From NCBI RefSeq assembly GCF_000716435.1, contig NZ_JNWO01000010.1:219175-283174 (forward strand): DNA of 64,000 nucleotides, in the 5' to 3' direction. The notes under the pieces were generated by a model. That model ran no database searches, was not told the DNA's origin, and worked only from the letters and a program-made list of their open reading frames with translations. Position numbers and translations under genes: made by a program. This document shows, piece by piece, positions 9,704 through 18,783 of this stretch. Position 1 is the first letter of the stretch; the number at the start of each line of letters is the position of its first letter. The stretch comes from Streptomyces xylophagus (GTDB taxonomy: Bacteria; Actinomycetota; Actinomycetes; Streptomycetales; Streptomycetaceae).

Positions 9704-9721
9704 ACCGGTCGGTCGTGCGGG

Positions 9722-10093
9722 TCAGACGGCGAGCGCCTGGGCGCGGCGCTTCACCTCCGTGCCGCGATTCTCACTGAGCGCCTGCGCGGGGGTGCCGGGC
9801 AGGCTGGGGTCGGGGGTGAAGAGCCACTCGAGCATCTCTTCGTCGGAGAAGCCGTCGTCCCTCAGCAGCGTCAGGGTCCCCGTGAGGCCCTTGACGACCT
9901 TCTGCTCGGCCCCGTCGATGAAGGCGGCGGGGACGTGCAGCGCGCGGTTCTCACCACGGCGTACGGCGATGACTTGGCCGTCCTTGACCAGCTGCCGCAC
10001 GCGTGTCACCTCGACATCGAGCATCTCTGCGATGTCGGGCAGCGTGAGCCAGGCGGGGACGAGAGCATCGATCTTTGCGTCAATCTCGGTCAC
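9722..10093 (-). CDS. Rv2175c family DNA-binding protein
   Basis: The 123-aa protein has a winged helix-turn-helix at its N terminus ('[25 protein letters not shown]') resembling M. tuberculosis Rv2175c, a small DNA-binding protein. In M. tuberculosis that protein is a substrate of the adjacent kinase PknL. Here a PASTA Ser/Thr kinase lies about 4.2 kb downstream, beyond the thi operon, so a similar link is plausible but unproven. A C-terminal segment '[22 protein letters not shown]' is also typical. It is on the minus strand between a flavoprotein gene and thiE. Confidence 0.85.
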   Translation of the reverse strand: MTEIDAKIDALVPAWLTLPDIAEMLDVEVTRVRQLVKDGQVIAVRRGENRALHVPAAFIDGAEQKVVKGLTGTLTLLRDDGFSDEEMLEWLFTPDPSLPGTPAQALSENRGTEVKRRAQALAV

Positions 10094-10157
10094 GTAAACA
10101 GCGTGCCATCCCGGACTGACAGTCGGAAGCCGGGCCGGTCCGACCCGGGGGGTCGAA

Positions 10158-11387
10158 CTAGGCGATAGCGGCCTTCATCGGGAGGGAAGGGTCCGCCAGC
10201 AGCTCGGGATTCATCGGGGTGCCCGACTCGATCATCCGGCGGCCCTGGGCCAGGTCGCGGGGGCGGCCGACGGCCAGAAGGGCCACCAGACGGTTCTCGC
10301 GCAGCCAGCAGACGCTCCAGGCCGGGGTGGTCGGATCGCCACGCCACAGGGTGGTGTCGGCGGACGCGTGGTGGCCGGCGTACTGGACGAAGCGGCCGAA
10401 CTGCTCGGACCAGAAGTAGGGCACCGGGTCGTACACCGCCGGGGTCTCCCCGATGATGTTCGCGGCGACCGTACGGGGGCCCTGGAGCGCGTTGTCCCAG
10501 TGGTGGACCAGAAGTCGCTCGCCGTACCTTCCCGAAGGGAAGGAGGCGCAGTCGCCGACCGCGTACACGTCCGGCACCGAGGTGCGCAGCCCGTCGTCGG
10601 CCAGGACCTCGCGGTGTGCGCCGAGTTCGATGCCGGAGCCGGTCAGCCAGGCGGTGGCGGGGCGGGCGCCGATGCCGACCACGACGGCACCCGCGGGCAG
10701 CCGCGAGCCGTCGTCGAGCACCACTTCGCCGGGTTCGACGTGCTTCACGCGTGCGTGCGTCCGCAGTACGGCTCCGGCGCCCCCGTACCAGGCGGCCATC
10801 GGCGCGGCCACCTCGGCGGGCAGCGCGCCCGCGAGCGGCCGGTCGGCAGCCTCTACGACGGTCACCGCGCAGCCCGCCTCGCGCGCGGCCGTGGCGAACT
10901 CGGCGCCGATCCAGCCCGCGCCGACGACCACGATGTCGTGCTGGCGGGCGAGCACCGGGCGCAGCCGTTCGGCGTCGTCCAGGGTGCGCAGCAGATGCAC
11001 GCCGGGGACGCCGTCGGCGCCCGGCAGCCGGATCGGTTCGGCGCCGGTGGCGAGCACGAGGACGTCGTAGGGCACCGGGCCCTCGGCGGTGTCCAGTTCG
11101 TGGTCGGCGGGGCGCACGCCCAACACCTCGCGCCCCAGCCGCACTTCGATGCCGAGCGCCTCGAAGTCGACGTCGAAGGCGGAGCCCTCGGCCTTGCCGA
11201 GCAGGACGGCCTTGGACAGCGGCGGCCGGTCGTAGGGCTGATGGGGTTCCGCGCCGATCAGTGTGACGGTGCCGGTGAAGCCCTGTTCCCGGAGGGCGAC
11301 CGCGGTCTGCACCCCGGCCATGCCCGCGCCGACGACGACCACGCGCCGCCCCGCCACCGCACTCTGTTCCCGCGTCTGCTCGCTCAC
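10158..11387 (-). CDS. Ferredoxin/rubredoxin-reductase-like flavoprotein
   Basis: The 409-aa protein has an N-terminal FAD site (VVVGAGMAG), a central NAD(P)H site (VVVGAGWIG) and a conserved YAVGDCASFPS FAD-contact motif. This arrangement fits class I NAD(P)H-dependent ferredoxin or rubredoxin reductases of mono- and dioxygenase systems. It shuttles electrons from NAD(P)H to an iron-sulfur partner, which is not encoded nearby. I chose the GTG at 11387 because an upstream TTG would overlap the palindrome at 11405-11419. The gene ends 64 bp before the Rv2175c-like gene. Confidence 0.8.
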   Translation of the reverse strand: MSEQTREQSAVAGRRVVVVGAGMAGVQTAVALREQGFTGTVTLIGAEPHQPYDRPPLSKAVLLGKAEGSAFDVDFEALGIEVRLGREVLGVRPADHELDTAEGPVPYDVLVLATGAEPIRLPGADGVPGVHLLRTLDDAERLRPVLARQHDIVVVGAGWIGAEFATAAREAGCAVTVVEAADRPLAGALPAEVAAPMAAWYGGAGAVLRTHARVKHVEPGEVVLDDGSRLPAGAVVVGIGARPATAWLTGSGIELGAHREVLADDGLRTSVPDVYAVGDCASFPSGRYGERLLVHHWDNALQGPRTVAANIIGETPAVYDPVPYFWSEQFGRFVQYAGHHASADTTLWRGDPTTPAWSVCWLRENRLVALLAVGRPRDLAQGRRMIESGTPMNPELLADPSLPMKAAIA

Positions 11388-11404
11388 CCGATCACCATAG
11401 ACAC

Positions 11405-11419
11405 CTGACAATTTGTCAG
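11405..11419. promoter_or_regulatory. 15-bp palindrome upstream of flavoprotein gene
   Basis: CTGACA-ATT-TGTCAG is a perfect inverted repeat centred about 25 bp upstream of the GTG of the flavoprotein gene. It lies between two genes on the same strand. It could be a repressor operator for the flavoprotein gene. The partner protein is unknown. Confidence 0.4.
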
Positions 11420-11770
11420 TCAGCGGGCGCGTTCAGTGACCTGTTCCACAATGCTGGTTCCGTTTCCCTCCTGGGACTCCCATTCCCAGGTCTCCTCCAG
11501 GCGCACGCGGCCGTCGGGCAACTCGACCACTTCGGACACGCAGTGCCCGGAGGACGTCGTCCCGTCCCGCTTCAACTGCACGTACCGGAAGTCGAGTCGG
11601 TCCCCCGCGCGCGTGCCGACGAGATGGCCGCGTACGACATCCCCGCCCGCGTACTCGGCCCAGATCTCGCCGTCCTTCTCGTGGTACGTGAACCGGGTGT
11701 GCGTACCGACCTGACCCGGTGCCTGGTCCGCGACGGGGGCGAACACGAGGCCGTCGAGCGAGCGGGCCAT
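11420..11770 (-). CDS. Small conserved protein, possibly lipocalin-like
   Basis: The 116-aa protein is rich in beta-strand-like alternation (TRFTYHEKDGEIWAEYAGGDVVRGHLVG) and has a conserved 'ETWEWESQEG' near the C terminus. Similar small proteins in Streptomyces are sometimes labelled n-acetylglutamate synthase, which I do not consider supported. The fold may be a small beta-barrel. It starts at ATG and sits between the flavoprotein gene and the TPP riboswitch on the opposite strand. Its function is unknown. Confidence 0.6.
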   Translation of the reverse strand: MARSLDGLVFAPVADQAPGQVGTHTRFTYHEKDGEIWAEYAGGDVVRGHLVGTRAGDRLDFRYVQLKRDGTTSSGHCVSEVVELPDGRVRLEETWEWESQEGNGTSIVEQVTERAR

Positions 11771-11827
11771 GGACGGAGGCTCCCTTACTGGGACATGAGG
11801 TACGGGCTAGGGTGGCCAACGTACAAG

Positions 11828-11918
11828 CACTCGCGGGAGTCCGGACGCACCGGGCTGAGAGGGAGGCTGGCGGCCTCCGACCGTACGAACCTGATCCGGG
11901 TCATGCCGGCGAAGGGAG
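11828..11918 (+). ncRNA. TPP (THI-box) riboswitch
   Basis: The region carries the conserved THI-element blocks in order: an ACTCGCGGGAGTCC-like stem, GGGCTGAGAGGG, ACCTGATCCGGG and the closing GCCGGCGAAGGGA. It lies directly upstream of the thiO ATG at 11932. It should sense thiamine pyrophosphate and reduce expression of thiO-thiS-thiG, probably by hiding the ribosome site, which overlaps the GGAGGGG at the end of the element. Confidence 0.93.
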
Positions 11919-11931
11919 GGGCTGGACGCCC

Positions 11932-13095
11932 ATGCCTACACGTACGTCAGACGTCCTCGTCGTCGGGGGCGGAATCATCGGCCTGGTCACGGCCTGGCGG
12001 GCGGCCCAACGCGGGTTCGCCACGGCCGTCGTGGACCCCGAGCCGGGCGGCGGCGCCGCGCAGGTGGCCGCCGGCATGCTGGCCGCCGTCACCGAACTGC
12101 ACTACGGCGAACAGACCCTGCTCGCCCTGAACCTCGCCTCGGCGCAGCGCTACCCGGACTTCGCGGCCGAGCTGACCGACCTCACCGGCCTCGACCTCGG
12201 CTACCGCCGCTGCGGCACGCTCGCCGTCGCGCTGGACGCCGACGACCGTGCCCATCTGCGGGAACTGCACGCCCTGCAGCACCAGTCGGGGCTCGACTCC
12301 GAGTGGCTGTCCGGACGCGAGTGCCGGCGCCTGGAGCCGATGCTCGCGCCGGGGGTGCGTGGGGGGCTCCGGGTCGACGGGGACCACCAGGTCGACCCGC
12401 GGCGACTGGCGGGCGCGCTGGTGGCCGCCTGCGAGCGTTCCGGGGTCGTCCTCCACCGGACGTGGGCCGAGCGGCTCACGGTCGAGCGGGACCGCGCCAC
12501 GGGCGTCGTCACGCGCGAGGGCGAGGTGCTGGGCGCGGGCCAAGTGGTGCTCGCGGGCGGCAGCCTCAGCGGGCGGCTGAAGGGGGTCCCGGACGACGTC
12601 CTGCCGCCCGTACGGCCCGTGAAGGGGCAGGTGCTGCGGCTGACCGTGCCGGAGCACCACGCGCCGTTCCTGAACCGGACCGTGCGGGCGGTGGTGCGCG
12701 GCAGTCATGTCTATCTGGTGCCGCGCGAGAACGGCGAACTGGTCGTCGGCGCGACCAGCGAGGAACTGGGCTGGGATACGACCGTGACGGCCGGCGGTGT
12801 CTACGAACTGCTGCGCGACGCCCACGAGTTGGTCCCCGGGATCACCGAACTCCCGCTCACCGAGACCCGGGCCGGGCTGCGCCCCGGATCCCCCGACAAC
12901 GCGCCGCTGCTCGGCCCGACCGCACTGCCGGGACTGCTGCTGGCCACTGGGCACTACCGCAACGGCGTGCTGCTCACGCCGGTCACCGGCGACGCCCTGG
13001 CGCACGCGCTGGTCACCGGTGAACTCCCGGACGAGGCACGCCCGTTCACGCCGAAGCGGTTCGGCGCCGGAGCACTCGTGGAGCAGCCCGTATGA
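11932..13095 (+). CDS. thiO: Glycine oxidase ThiO
   Basis: The 387-aa protein is a D-amino-acid-oxidase-fold flavoprotein with an N-terminal FAD site (VVGGGIIGLVTAWRAA) and the C-terminal 'RAGLRPGSPDNAPLLGPT' region. It oxidises glycine to imino-glycine, the nitrogen and carbon donor for the thiazole ring of thiamine. The start ATG sits just downstream of the TPP riboswitch. It overlaps thiS by 4 bp (ATGA), so the thiO-thiS-thiG operon is translationally coupled. The residue pattern is intact with no truncation. Confidence 0.93.
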   Translation: MPTRTSDVLVVGGGIIGLVTAWRAAQRGFATAVVDPEPGGGAAQVAAGMLAAVTELHYGEQTLLALNLASAQRYPDFAAELTDLTGLDLGYRRCGTLAVALDADDRAHLRELHALQHQSGLDSEWLSGRECRRLEPMLAPGVRGGLRVDGDHQVDPRRLAGALVAACERSGVVLHRTWAERLTVERDRATGVVTREGEVLGAGQVVLAGGSLSGRLKGVPDDVLPPVRPVKGQVLRLTVPEHHAPFLNRTVRAVVRGSHVYLVPRENGELVVGATSEELGWDTTVTAGGVYELLRDAHELVPGITELPLTETRAGLRPGSPDNAPLLGPTALPGLLLATGHYRNGVLLTPVTGDALAHALVTGELPDEARPFTPKRFGAGALVEQPV

Positions 13096-13292
13096 ACGTC
13101 TCCGTCAACGGGGAGCCCCGGGAGATCGCTCCCGGCACGGCTCTCGACACCCTGGTGCGCGCCCTGACCCCGGCCCCCTCCGGTGTGGCCGCCGCCCTCA
13201 ACGAAACCGTCGTCCCGCGCGCGGAGTGGCCGTCGACGTCCCTCTCCGAGGGAGACCGCGTCGAGGTCCTCACCGCCGTCCAAGGAGGCTGA
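13092..13292 (+). CDS. thiS: Thiamine biosynthesis sulfur carrier protein
   Basis: The 66-aa ubiquitin-like protein ends in Gly-Gly, the site that is adenylated and thiocarboxylated to carry sulfur to the thiazole. It begins inside the thiO stop codon (ATGA overlap) and is followed by thiG after only 3 bp. Length and C terminus match ThiS. No thiF gene is visible in the window, so the activating enzyme must be elsewhere. Confidence 0.93.
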   Translation: MNVSVNGEPREIAPGTALDTLVRALTPAPSGVAAALNETVVPRAEWPSTSLSEGDRVEVLTAVQGG

Positions 13293-14090
<798 letters not shown>

Positions 14091-14277
14091 GTGCCCTGCG
14101 CTGCCCTCCCGTTTTTTCTCCCACCCGCGCACCGCCCGTTTCCACCTCGTCGAGTGGTGGACCTTTCCCGTGGGGGTCCTCGCCGTCGGCGGTCTCCCGT
14201 GCGTGCGATGCGTCACAGGTCCGCTTCAGTACCGCCCCGATCCTGGCCGAAAAGGCGGTGCTGTCAGCGTCGGCTCG

Positions 14278-14283
14278 TACACT
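14278..14283 (+). promoter_or_regulatory. Possible -10 of a leaderless kinase transcript
   Basis: TACACT fits the TANNNT -10 consensus and ends 7 bp before the GTG at 14291. Transcription would then begin at or next to the start codon, and no ribosome site is visible. A matching -35 is weak, so this is tentative. Confidence 0.35.
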
Positions 14284-14290
14284 CACCTGC

Positions 14291-16225
14291 GTGGATACGA
14301 CCCTTCATGACCCTCTCGTCGGGCAGCTGCTCGACGGCCGGTATCGCGTCGACGCGCGGATCGCCGTCGGCGGGATGGCCACGGTCTATCGGGCCGTGGA
14401 CACCCGCCTGGACCGGGTTCTCGCGCTCAAGGTGATGCACCCGACGCTGGCGGCCGACGCCACCTTCGTCGACAGGTTCATCCGCGAGGCCAAGTCGGTG
14501 GCGCGGCTGGCTCATCCGAACGTGGTGCAGGTCTTCGACCAGGGCGCCGACGGGTCGTACGTCTATCTGGCCATGGAGTACGTCGCCGGCTGCACCCTGC
14601 GGGACGTGCTGCGCGAGCGCGGGGCGCTGCAGCCGCGCGCCGCTCTCGACATCCTGGAGCCGGTGCTGGCCGCGCTCGGTGCCGCGCACCGGGCCGGGTT
14701 CGTGCACCGGGACATGAAGCCGGAGAACGTGCTCATAGGGGACGACGGCCGGGTCAAGGTCGCCGACTTCGGGCTGGTCAGGTCCGTGGACACGGTGACC
14801 AGCACCACCGGGTCCCTGCTCGGCACGGTCTCGTATCTCGCGCCGGAGCAGATCGAGGGCGGCACGGCGTCTCCCCGGGTCGACGTGTACGCGTGTGGTG
14901 TCGTCCTGTACGAGATGCTGACCGGCCAGAAGCCGCACGACGGGGACTCCCCCGCGATCGTGCTCTACAAGCACCTGCACGAGGACGTCCCGCCGCCCTC
15001 GGCCGTCGTACCGGGACTGGCGTACGAGCTGGACGAGCTGGTCGCCGCGGCCACCGCGCGCACCCCGGACATCCGGCCGTACGACGCGGTCGCGCTGTTC
15101 AGTCTCGTCCGCGAGGCGCGGTCCGGGCTGAGCACCGAGCAGTTGGACGCGGTGCCGCCGCAGGCACTGGCCTCGGAGCATCCCAACGCCGAGAACCGTA
15201 CGAGTGTGATCCCGCGCTCGCTGACAGTCCCGCGTCCGCTGCCCGTCAACGAGGACGACGAGCCCGGTGACCCGCTCAACCGGACCAGCCGGTTCGAGAG
15301 CGGGCCGCCACTGCCGCCCCGACGGCGCGACGCGCGGCGGCCCCGGCGCGGACTGCTGGCGATCGTCGCCGCCGTCCTGCTGATCCTCGGGGTCGGGGCG
15401 GGCGTCTGGTACATCAACTCAGGCCAGTTCACCAAGGTCCCGCCGCTGCTGGCGAAGACCGAGGCACAGGCGCGGGAGCGGCTGAAAGACGCCGGTCTCG
15501 ACGTCAAGAAGGTCGACCACGCGTACAGCGACACCGTGAAGCGCGGCACCGTCATCAGCACCGACCCGGTGGCCGGCGCCCGCATCCGGAACAACGACTC
15601 GGTGGCCCTGACCATCTCGGACGGCCCGGAGACCGTGAAGGTGCCCGACCTGACGGGCTACCTCCTGAGCAAGGCGCAGGCCCTGCTGAAGCGGGACGGG
15701 CTCGCGGCCGGCATGGTCACCAGAGAGTTCAGCGACGACGTCCCCAAGGGCTTCGTGATCAGCACGGACCCGGAGGCGGGCACCGAGCGCCACGCGGGTT
15801 CGGCGATAGCCCTGACCGTCAGCAAGGGCAGCGCGATCGACGTGCCCGACGTCACCGGTGAGGACTTGGACGAGGCGAAGTCCGACCTCCAGGACGCCGG
15901 TCTCATCGTGAAGGTGTCGGACACCGAGGTCAACTCCGAGTACGACGCGGGCCAGGTGGCCCAGCAGACCCCGGCCGGCGACAGCCAGGCCGCCGAGGGC
16001 GACACGGTGACGCTGACGCTGTCCAAGGGCCCGGAGATGGTCGAGGTCCCGAGCGTGGTCGGCGCTTCAGTGGACGCCGCGACGAAGCTCCTTGAGCAGT
16101 CCGGCTTCAAGGTCAAGGAGGACCGCGGTCTGCTCGGCCTGTTCGGCGACACCGTGAAGAGCCAGTCCGTGGACGCGGGCGAGCAGGCCCCCAAGGGGTC
16201 GACGATCACGATCACCATCCGGTGA
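14291..16225 (+). CDS. PASTA-domain Ser/Thr protein kinase (PknB/PknL type)
   Basis: The 644-aa protein has a kinase domain (about residues 18-275): glycine-rich loop VGGMATVY, catalytic Lys in LALKVMH (about 47), HRDMKPENV and DFG. It is followed by a Pro/Arg juxtamembrane linker, one membrane helix near 350-372 and four PASTA repeats, each opening with 'VP-L/V-x-G' and ending near a KG. PASTA kinases sense peptidoglycan fragments and phosphorylate growth and division proteins. Its position near an Rv2175c homologue and aroG matches M. tuberculosis PknL, though PknL lacks PASTA repeats. I chose GTG over an upstream in-frame ATG because of the -10 at 14278. Confidence 0.93.
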   Translation: MDTTLHDPLVGQLLDGRYRVDARIAVGGMATVYRAVDTRLDRVLALKVMHPTLAADATFVDRFIREAKSVARLAHPNVVQVFDQGADGSYVYLAMEYVAGCTLRDVLRERGALQPRAALDILEPVLAALGAAHRAGFVHRDMKPENVLIGDDGRVKVADFGLVRSVDTVTSTTGSLLGTVSYLAPEQIEGGTASPRVDVYACGVVLYEMLTGQKPHDGDSPAIVLYKHLHEDVPPPSAVVPGLAYELDELVAAATARTPDIRPYDAVALFSLVREARSGLSTEQLDAVPPQALASEHPNAENRTSVIPRSLTVPRPLPVNEDDEPGDPLNRTSRFESGPPLPPRRRDARRPRRGLLAIVAAVLLILGVGAGVWYINSGQFTKVPPLLAKTEAQARERLKDAGLDVKKVDHAYSDTVKRGTVISTDPVAGARIRNNDSVALTISDGPETVKVPDLTGYLLSKAQALLKRDGLAAGMVTREFSDDVPKGFVISTDPEAGTERHAGSAIALTVSKGSAIDVPDVTGEDLDEAKSDLQDAGLIVKVSDTEVNSEYDAGQVAQQTPAGDSQAAEGDTVTLTLSKGPEMVEVPSVVGASVDAATKLLEQSGFKVKEDRGLLGLFGDTVKSQSVDAGEQAPKGSTITITIR

Positions 16226-16259
16226 CGGGAGCGGCACGCGCGCGTGACACCCTGGGCGG

Positions 16260-17153
16260 GTGAGCAGCGAGTCCCCTTCCAGCGCCCCCGAGTTCCCTTC
16301 CCGCAACCCGGTCGGCGGCCATGTCCCGGTCGCCGGCGGCCTCCACTCCGTGGGCCTGTCCTACGCCCGTGAGCTGGCCGCCGAGACCGTGCAGGTCTTC
16401 GTCGCCAACCCGCGCGGCTGGGCCACACCGGTCGGGAACCCGCGCCAGGACGAGGAGTTCCGCGCGGTCTGCGAGACCGAGTCGATCCCGGCGTACGTGC
16501 ACGCCCCGTACCTGATCAACTTCGGCTCGCACACCGAGGCGACGGTCGAGAAGTCGGTGGAGTCGCTACGGCACTCGCTGCGGCGCGGACGCGAGATCGG
16601 CGCCCTCGGCGTGGTCGTACACACGGGGAGCGCGACCGGCGGGCGGGAGCGGTCCGTGGCGCTGGCGCAGGTGCGGGAGCATCTGCTGCCGCTGCTCGAC
16701 GAGTTGACCCACGACGACGACCCGTTCCTGCTCCTCGAGTCGACGGCCGGTCAGGGCGCCTCCCTCTGCTCCCGCACCTGGGACTTCGGACCGTACTTCG
16801 AGGCGCTGGACGCCCACCCGAAGCTGGGCGTGTGCCTGGACACGTGCCACATCTTCGCCGCGGGGCACGACCTGACCGGCCCGAGCGGGATGCACCAGAC
16901 GCTCGACCTGCTGGTCGACACGGTCGGCGAGGGCCGGCTGAAACTGATCCACGCCAACGATTCCAAGGACGTCGTCGGCGCCCACAAGGACCGCCACGAG
17001 AACATCGGCTCCGGCCACATCGGCGAGGACCCCTTCCGCGCCCTGATGACCCACCCGGCGACCGCGGGCGTACCGCTGATCATCGAGACGCCGGGCGGCA
17101 AGGAGGGGCATGCGGCGGATGTGGAGCGGCTGAAGAAGCTGCGGGACGGCTGA
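16260..17153 (+). CDS. nfo: Endonuclease IV (AP endonuclease), Nfo family
   Basis: The 297-aa TIM-barrel protein fits the Nfo family. Metal-ligand motifs visible include 'YVHAPYLINFGS', 'VVVHTGS', LLLESTAGQG, GVCLDTCHIFAAG, LIHANDSKD and 'HKDRHENIGSGHIG'. It would cut DNA 5' to abasic sites during base-excision repair and also remove 3' blocking groups. It starts at GTG at 16260, 34 bp after the kinase stop, so it may be co-transcribed with it. It converges on the next minus-strand cassette with a 2-bp gap and no terminator. Confidence 0.88.
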   Translation: MSSESPSSAPEFPSRNPVGGHVPVAGGLHSVGLSYARELAAETVQVFVANPRGWATPVGNPRQDEEFRAVCETESIPAYVHAPYLINFGSHTEATVEKSVESLRHSLRRGREIGALGVVVHTGSATGGRERSVALAQVREHLLPLLDELTHDDDPFLLLESTAGQGASLCSRTWDFGPYFEALDAHPKLGVCLDTCHIFAAGHDLTGPSGMHQTLDLLVDTVGEGRLKLIHANDSKDVVGAHKDRHENIGSGHIGEDPFRALMTHPATAGVPLIIETPGGKEGHAADVERLKKLRDG

Positions 17154-17155
17154 AG

Positions 17156-17668
17156 TCAGCCGGTACCCAGCGCGTACGCCCCCACCGCCAGCCCCGCGCC
17201 CAACAGCGCCAACGCCCCCCGCAGAAAGCGGTACTTCGCCGCGAGGATCACGCTGACGTCCTGGAACTGCGTGAGCAGCCAGCGCACCGGGTCCCGGCCT
17301 GCCTCGGTGACACCGCGCAGCAGTGCCTCGGGGTCGTCCCGGGCCTCGACCGCGTCGGCGTAGAACGTCGGGCCCAGGGTCCGCCGTACCGTCCAGGTGC
17401 GGGGCAGGATCACCCCGAGCAGCAGGACTGTCCCGGCCGCCCACAGCACCGCGGCACCCGCGAGCAGCACCTGGCCGGTGCCGGAGAGGCCGGCCGGCGC
17501 CCGGCCGCCGCCGATCAGCAGCGCCGGCACCGCCAGGGCACCGGAGAGCAGCACGGACGCCTTCACGTCCGCCCTGCCCAGGTCCTCCCGTACGGTGAGC
17601 AGCAGCCGTTCGGCGACGTACCGGGCGTCGGTGTCGGAATCCGGCACTACGGGCTCCGGTGAGTTCAC
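17156..17668 (-). CDS. Pycsar-effector-family membrane protein (DUF5706-like)
   Basis: The 170-aa protein fits the Pycsar system effector family (formerly DUF5706) in its N-terminal segment 'AERLLLTVREDLGRADVKAS' and three hydrophobic segments (about 38-55, 65-90, 147-168). In Pycsar systems such membrane effectors are triggered by cyclic pyrimidine nucleotides and depolarise the cell. The GTG start overlaps the stop of the SPFH gene by 4 bp (GTGA), so it is the last gene of a four-gene coupled operon. That operon also encodes a cyclase-like protein, which makes the effector reading much stronger. It could instead be a housekeeping DUF5706 protein. Confidence 0.8.
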   Translation of the reverse strand: MNSPEPVVPDSDTDARYVAERLLLTVREDLGRADVKASVLLSGALAVPALLIGGGRAPAGLSGTGQVLLAGAAVLWAAGTVLLLGVILPRTWTVRRTLGPTFYADAVEARDDPEALLRGVTEAGRDPVRWLLTQFQDVSVILAAKYRFLRGALALLGAGLAVGAYALGTG

Positions 17669-18783
17669 GTCCGGCCGCCGGATTCGTCCCTGCCGGTGTC
17701 CGGCGCGGTGTCCTCCGGCTCGTCGGTGTACGGCTTCGGCGCGGCGGGCGGCACCGGCAGGGTCCCCGTCACGGCCGGCGGCGGGAGCAGCGGCGCCGGA
17801 GGCATCGGCGGTGCGAGGGGCGTCGGCGGAACGGGCAGGGCGGTGGGGGCGGGTGGCAGTCCGTTCTGGAAGACACCGTGGGCGGCCGTGCGGCTGAAGT
17901 CGATGAGGGCCTGGACCTGGTCGTCGATCTGGTGCCGCTGCACGACACCCTGGTTGATCAGGTTGGTGAGATAGTCCAGGGCGCCCTGCCGCTGCTCCCG
18001 GGCCTGCAACTGGAGTGCGCCGAGGATGTCCTGCGCACGGGACGGGTCCTGAGCCAGTACATGGGCGTACTGTTCGGCCTCGCCGGCGGCGATGAGCCCC
18101 CGGGCGACCTCCATGTTCGCCTCGATCCGCGCGTTGTTGGCGGCGTCCATGGCCCTCTGGACCTCGCTGTCCGACTGCACCGCCATCATGTTGGCGTGGT
18201 GGTCGGAAGCGGCCTGGCCCAGGTCGATGCGGATGAACACCTGGGTGATCAGGCCCAGTTCGGACCCGAAGTCGTTCCAGCGACCGCTCGCCAGTTCGTC
18301 CTGGATCGCCTCGTCCGCCTGCTGGGCGGAGTCCAGGTTGTGCCGCCTGCTGATCCCGCGCAGCCGGGCCTCAAGCGGCGGGCGGAGCATCCGCTCCACG
18401 TCCACCACCCGCTTCTCGGCGGCCAGACGGAAGTCGTGCACCTCCCAGTTGACGTCGGCGCCTGCCTTGAACCGTGACCGGTCCCCGTAGGTGGGAAGTT
18501 CCAGCTGGAAGGAGACCTGGTGCTGGCCGCGGGCGATCCAGCAGACCGAAGTCGGCTTGCCCATCAGCGGTTTGTTGTAGTGCTCGGCCCCGCGGACCGT
18601 GATGACGCTGTATCCGCCGTTGCGGTAGAAGAGCACCGAGGCGACCTGGCTGCTGCGGTGCCGGTACGGGCCCGTCGGGGTGAACTCGGTGACGAAGGGC
18701 CCTCTGATGTTGTGCGGAAGGACGAACTCCCCCTGAGGGTTCTGGGGCTGCCAGGACTGTTGGCCCCACGTGTTGTTGCTCAT
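17665..18783 (-). CDS. SPFH/Band-7-like domain protein
   Basis: The 372-aa protein resembles SPFH/PHB proteins in its central part: 'VDVERMLRPPLEARLRGISRRHNL' and 'ELGLITQVFIRIDL'. A helical region rich in Ala, Gln and Glu follows (about 200-300), then a Pro-rich tail (about 310-365). No membrane anchor is visible, so membrane contact would depend on partners. Many SPFH proteins form ring or cage scaffolds at membranes. The ATG overlaps the upstream ATPase stop (ATGA) and its own stop overlaps the effector start. It could scaffold the effector at the membrane; that role is inference. Confidence 0.65.
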   Translation of the reverse strand: MSNNTWGQQSWQPQNPQGEFVLPHNIRGPFVTEFTPTGPYRHRSSQVASVLFYRNGGYSVITVRGAEHYNKPLMGKPTSVCWIARGQHQVSFQLELPTYGDRSRFKAGADVNWEVHDFRLAAEKRVVDVERMLRPPLEARLRGISRRHNLDSAQQADEAIQDELASGRWNDFGSELGLITQVFIRIDLGQAASDHHANMMAVQSDSEVQRAMDAANNARIEANMEVARGLIAAGEAEQYAHVLAQDPSRAQDILGALQLQAREQRQGALDYLTNLINQGVVQRHQIDDQVQALIDFSRTAAHGVFQNGLPPAPTALPVPPTPLAPPMPPAPLLPPPAVTGTLPVPPAAPKPYTDEPEDTAPDTGRDESGGRT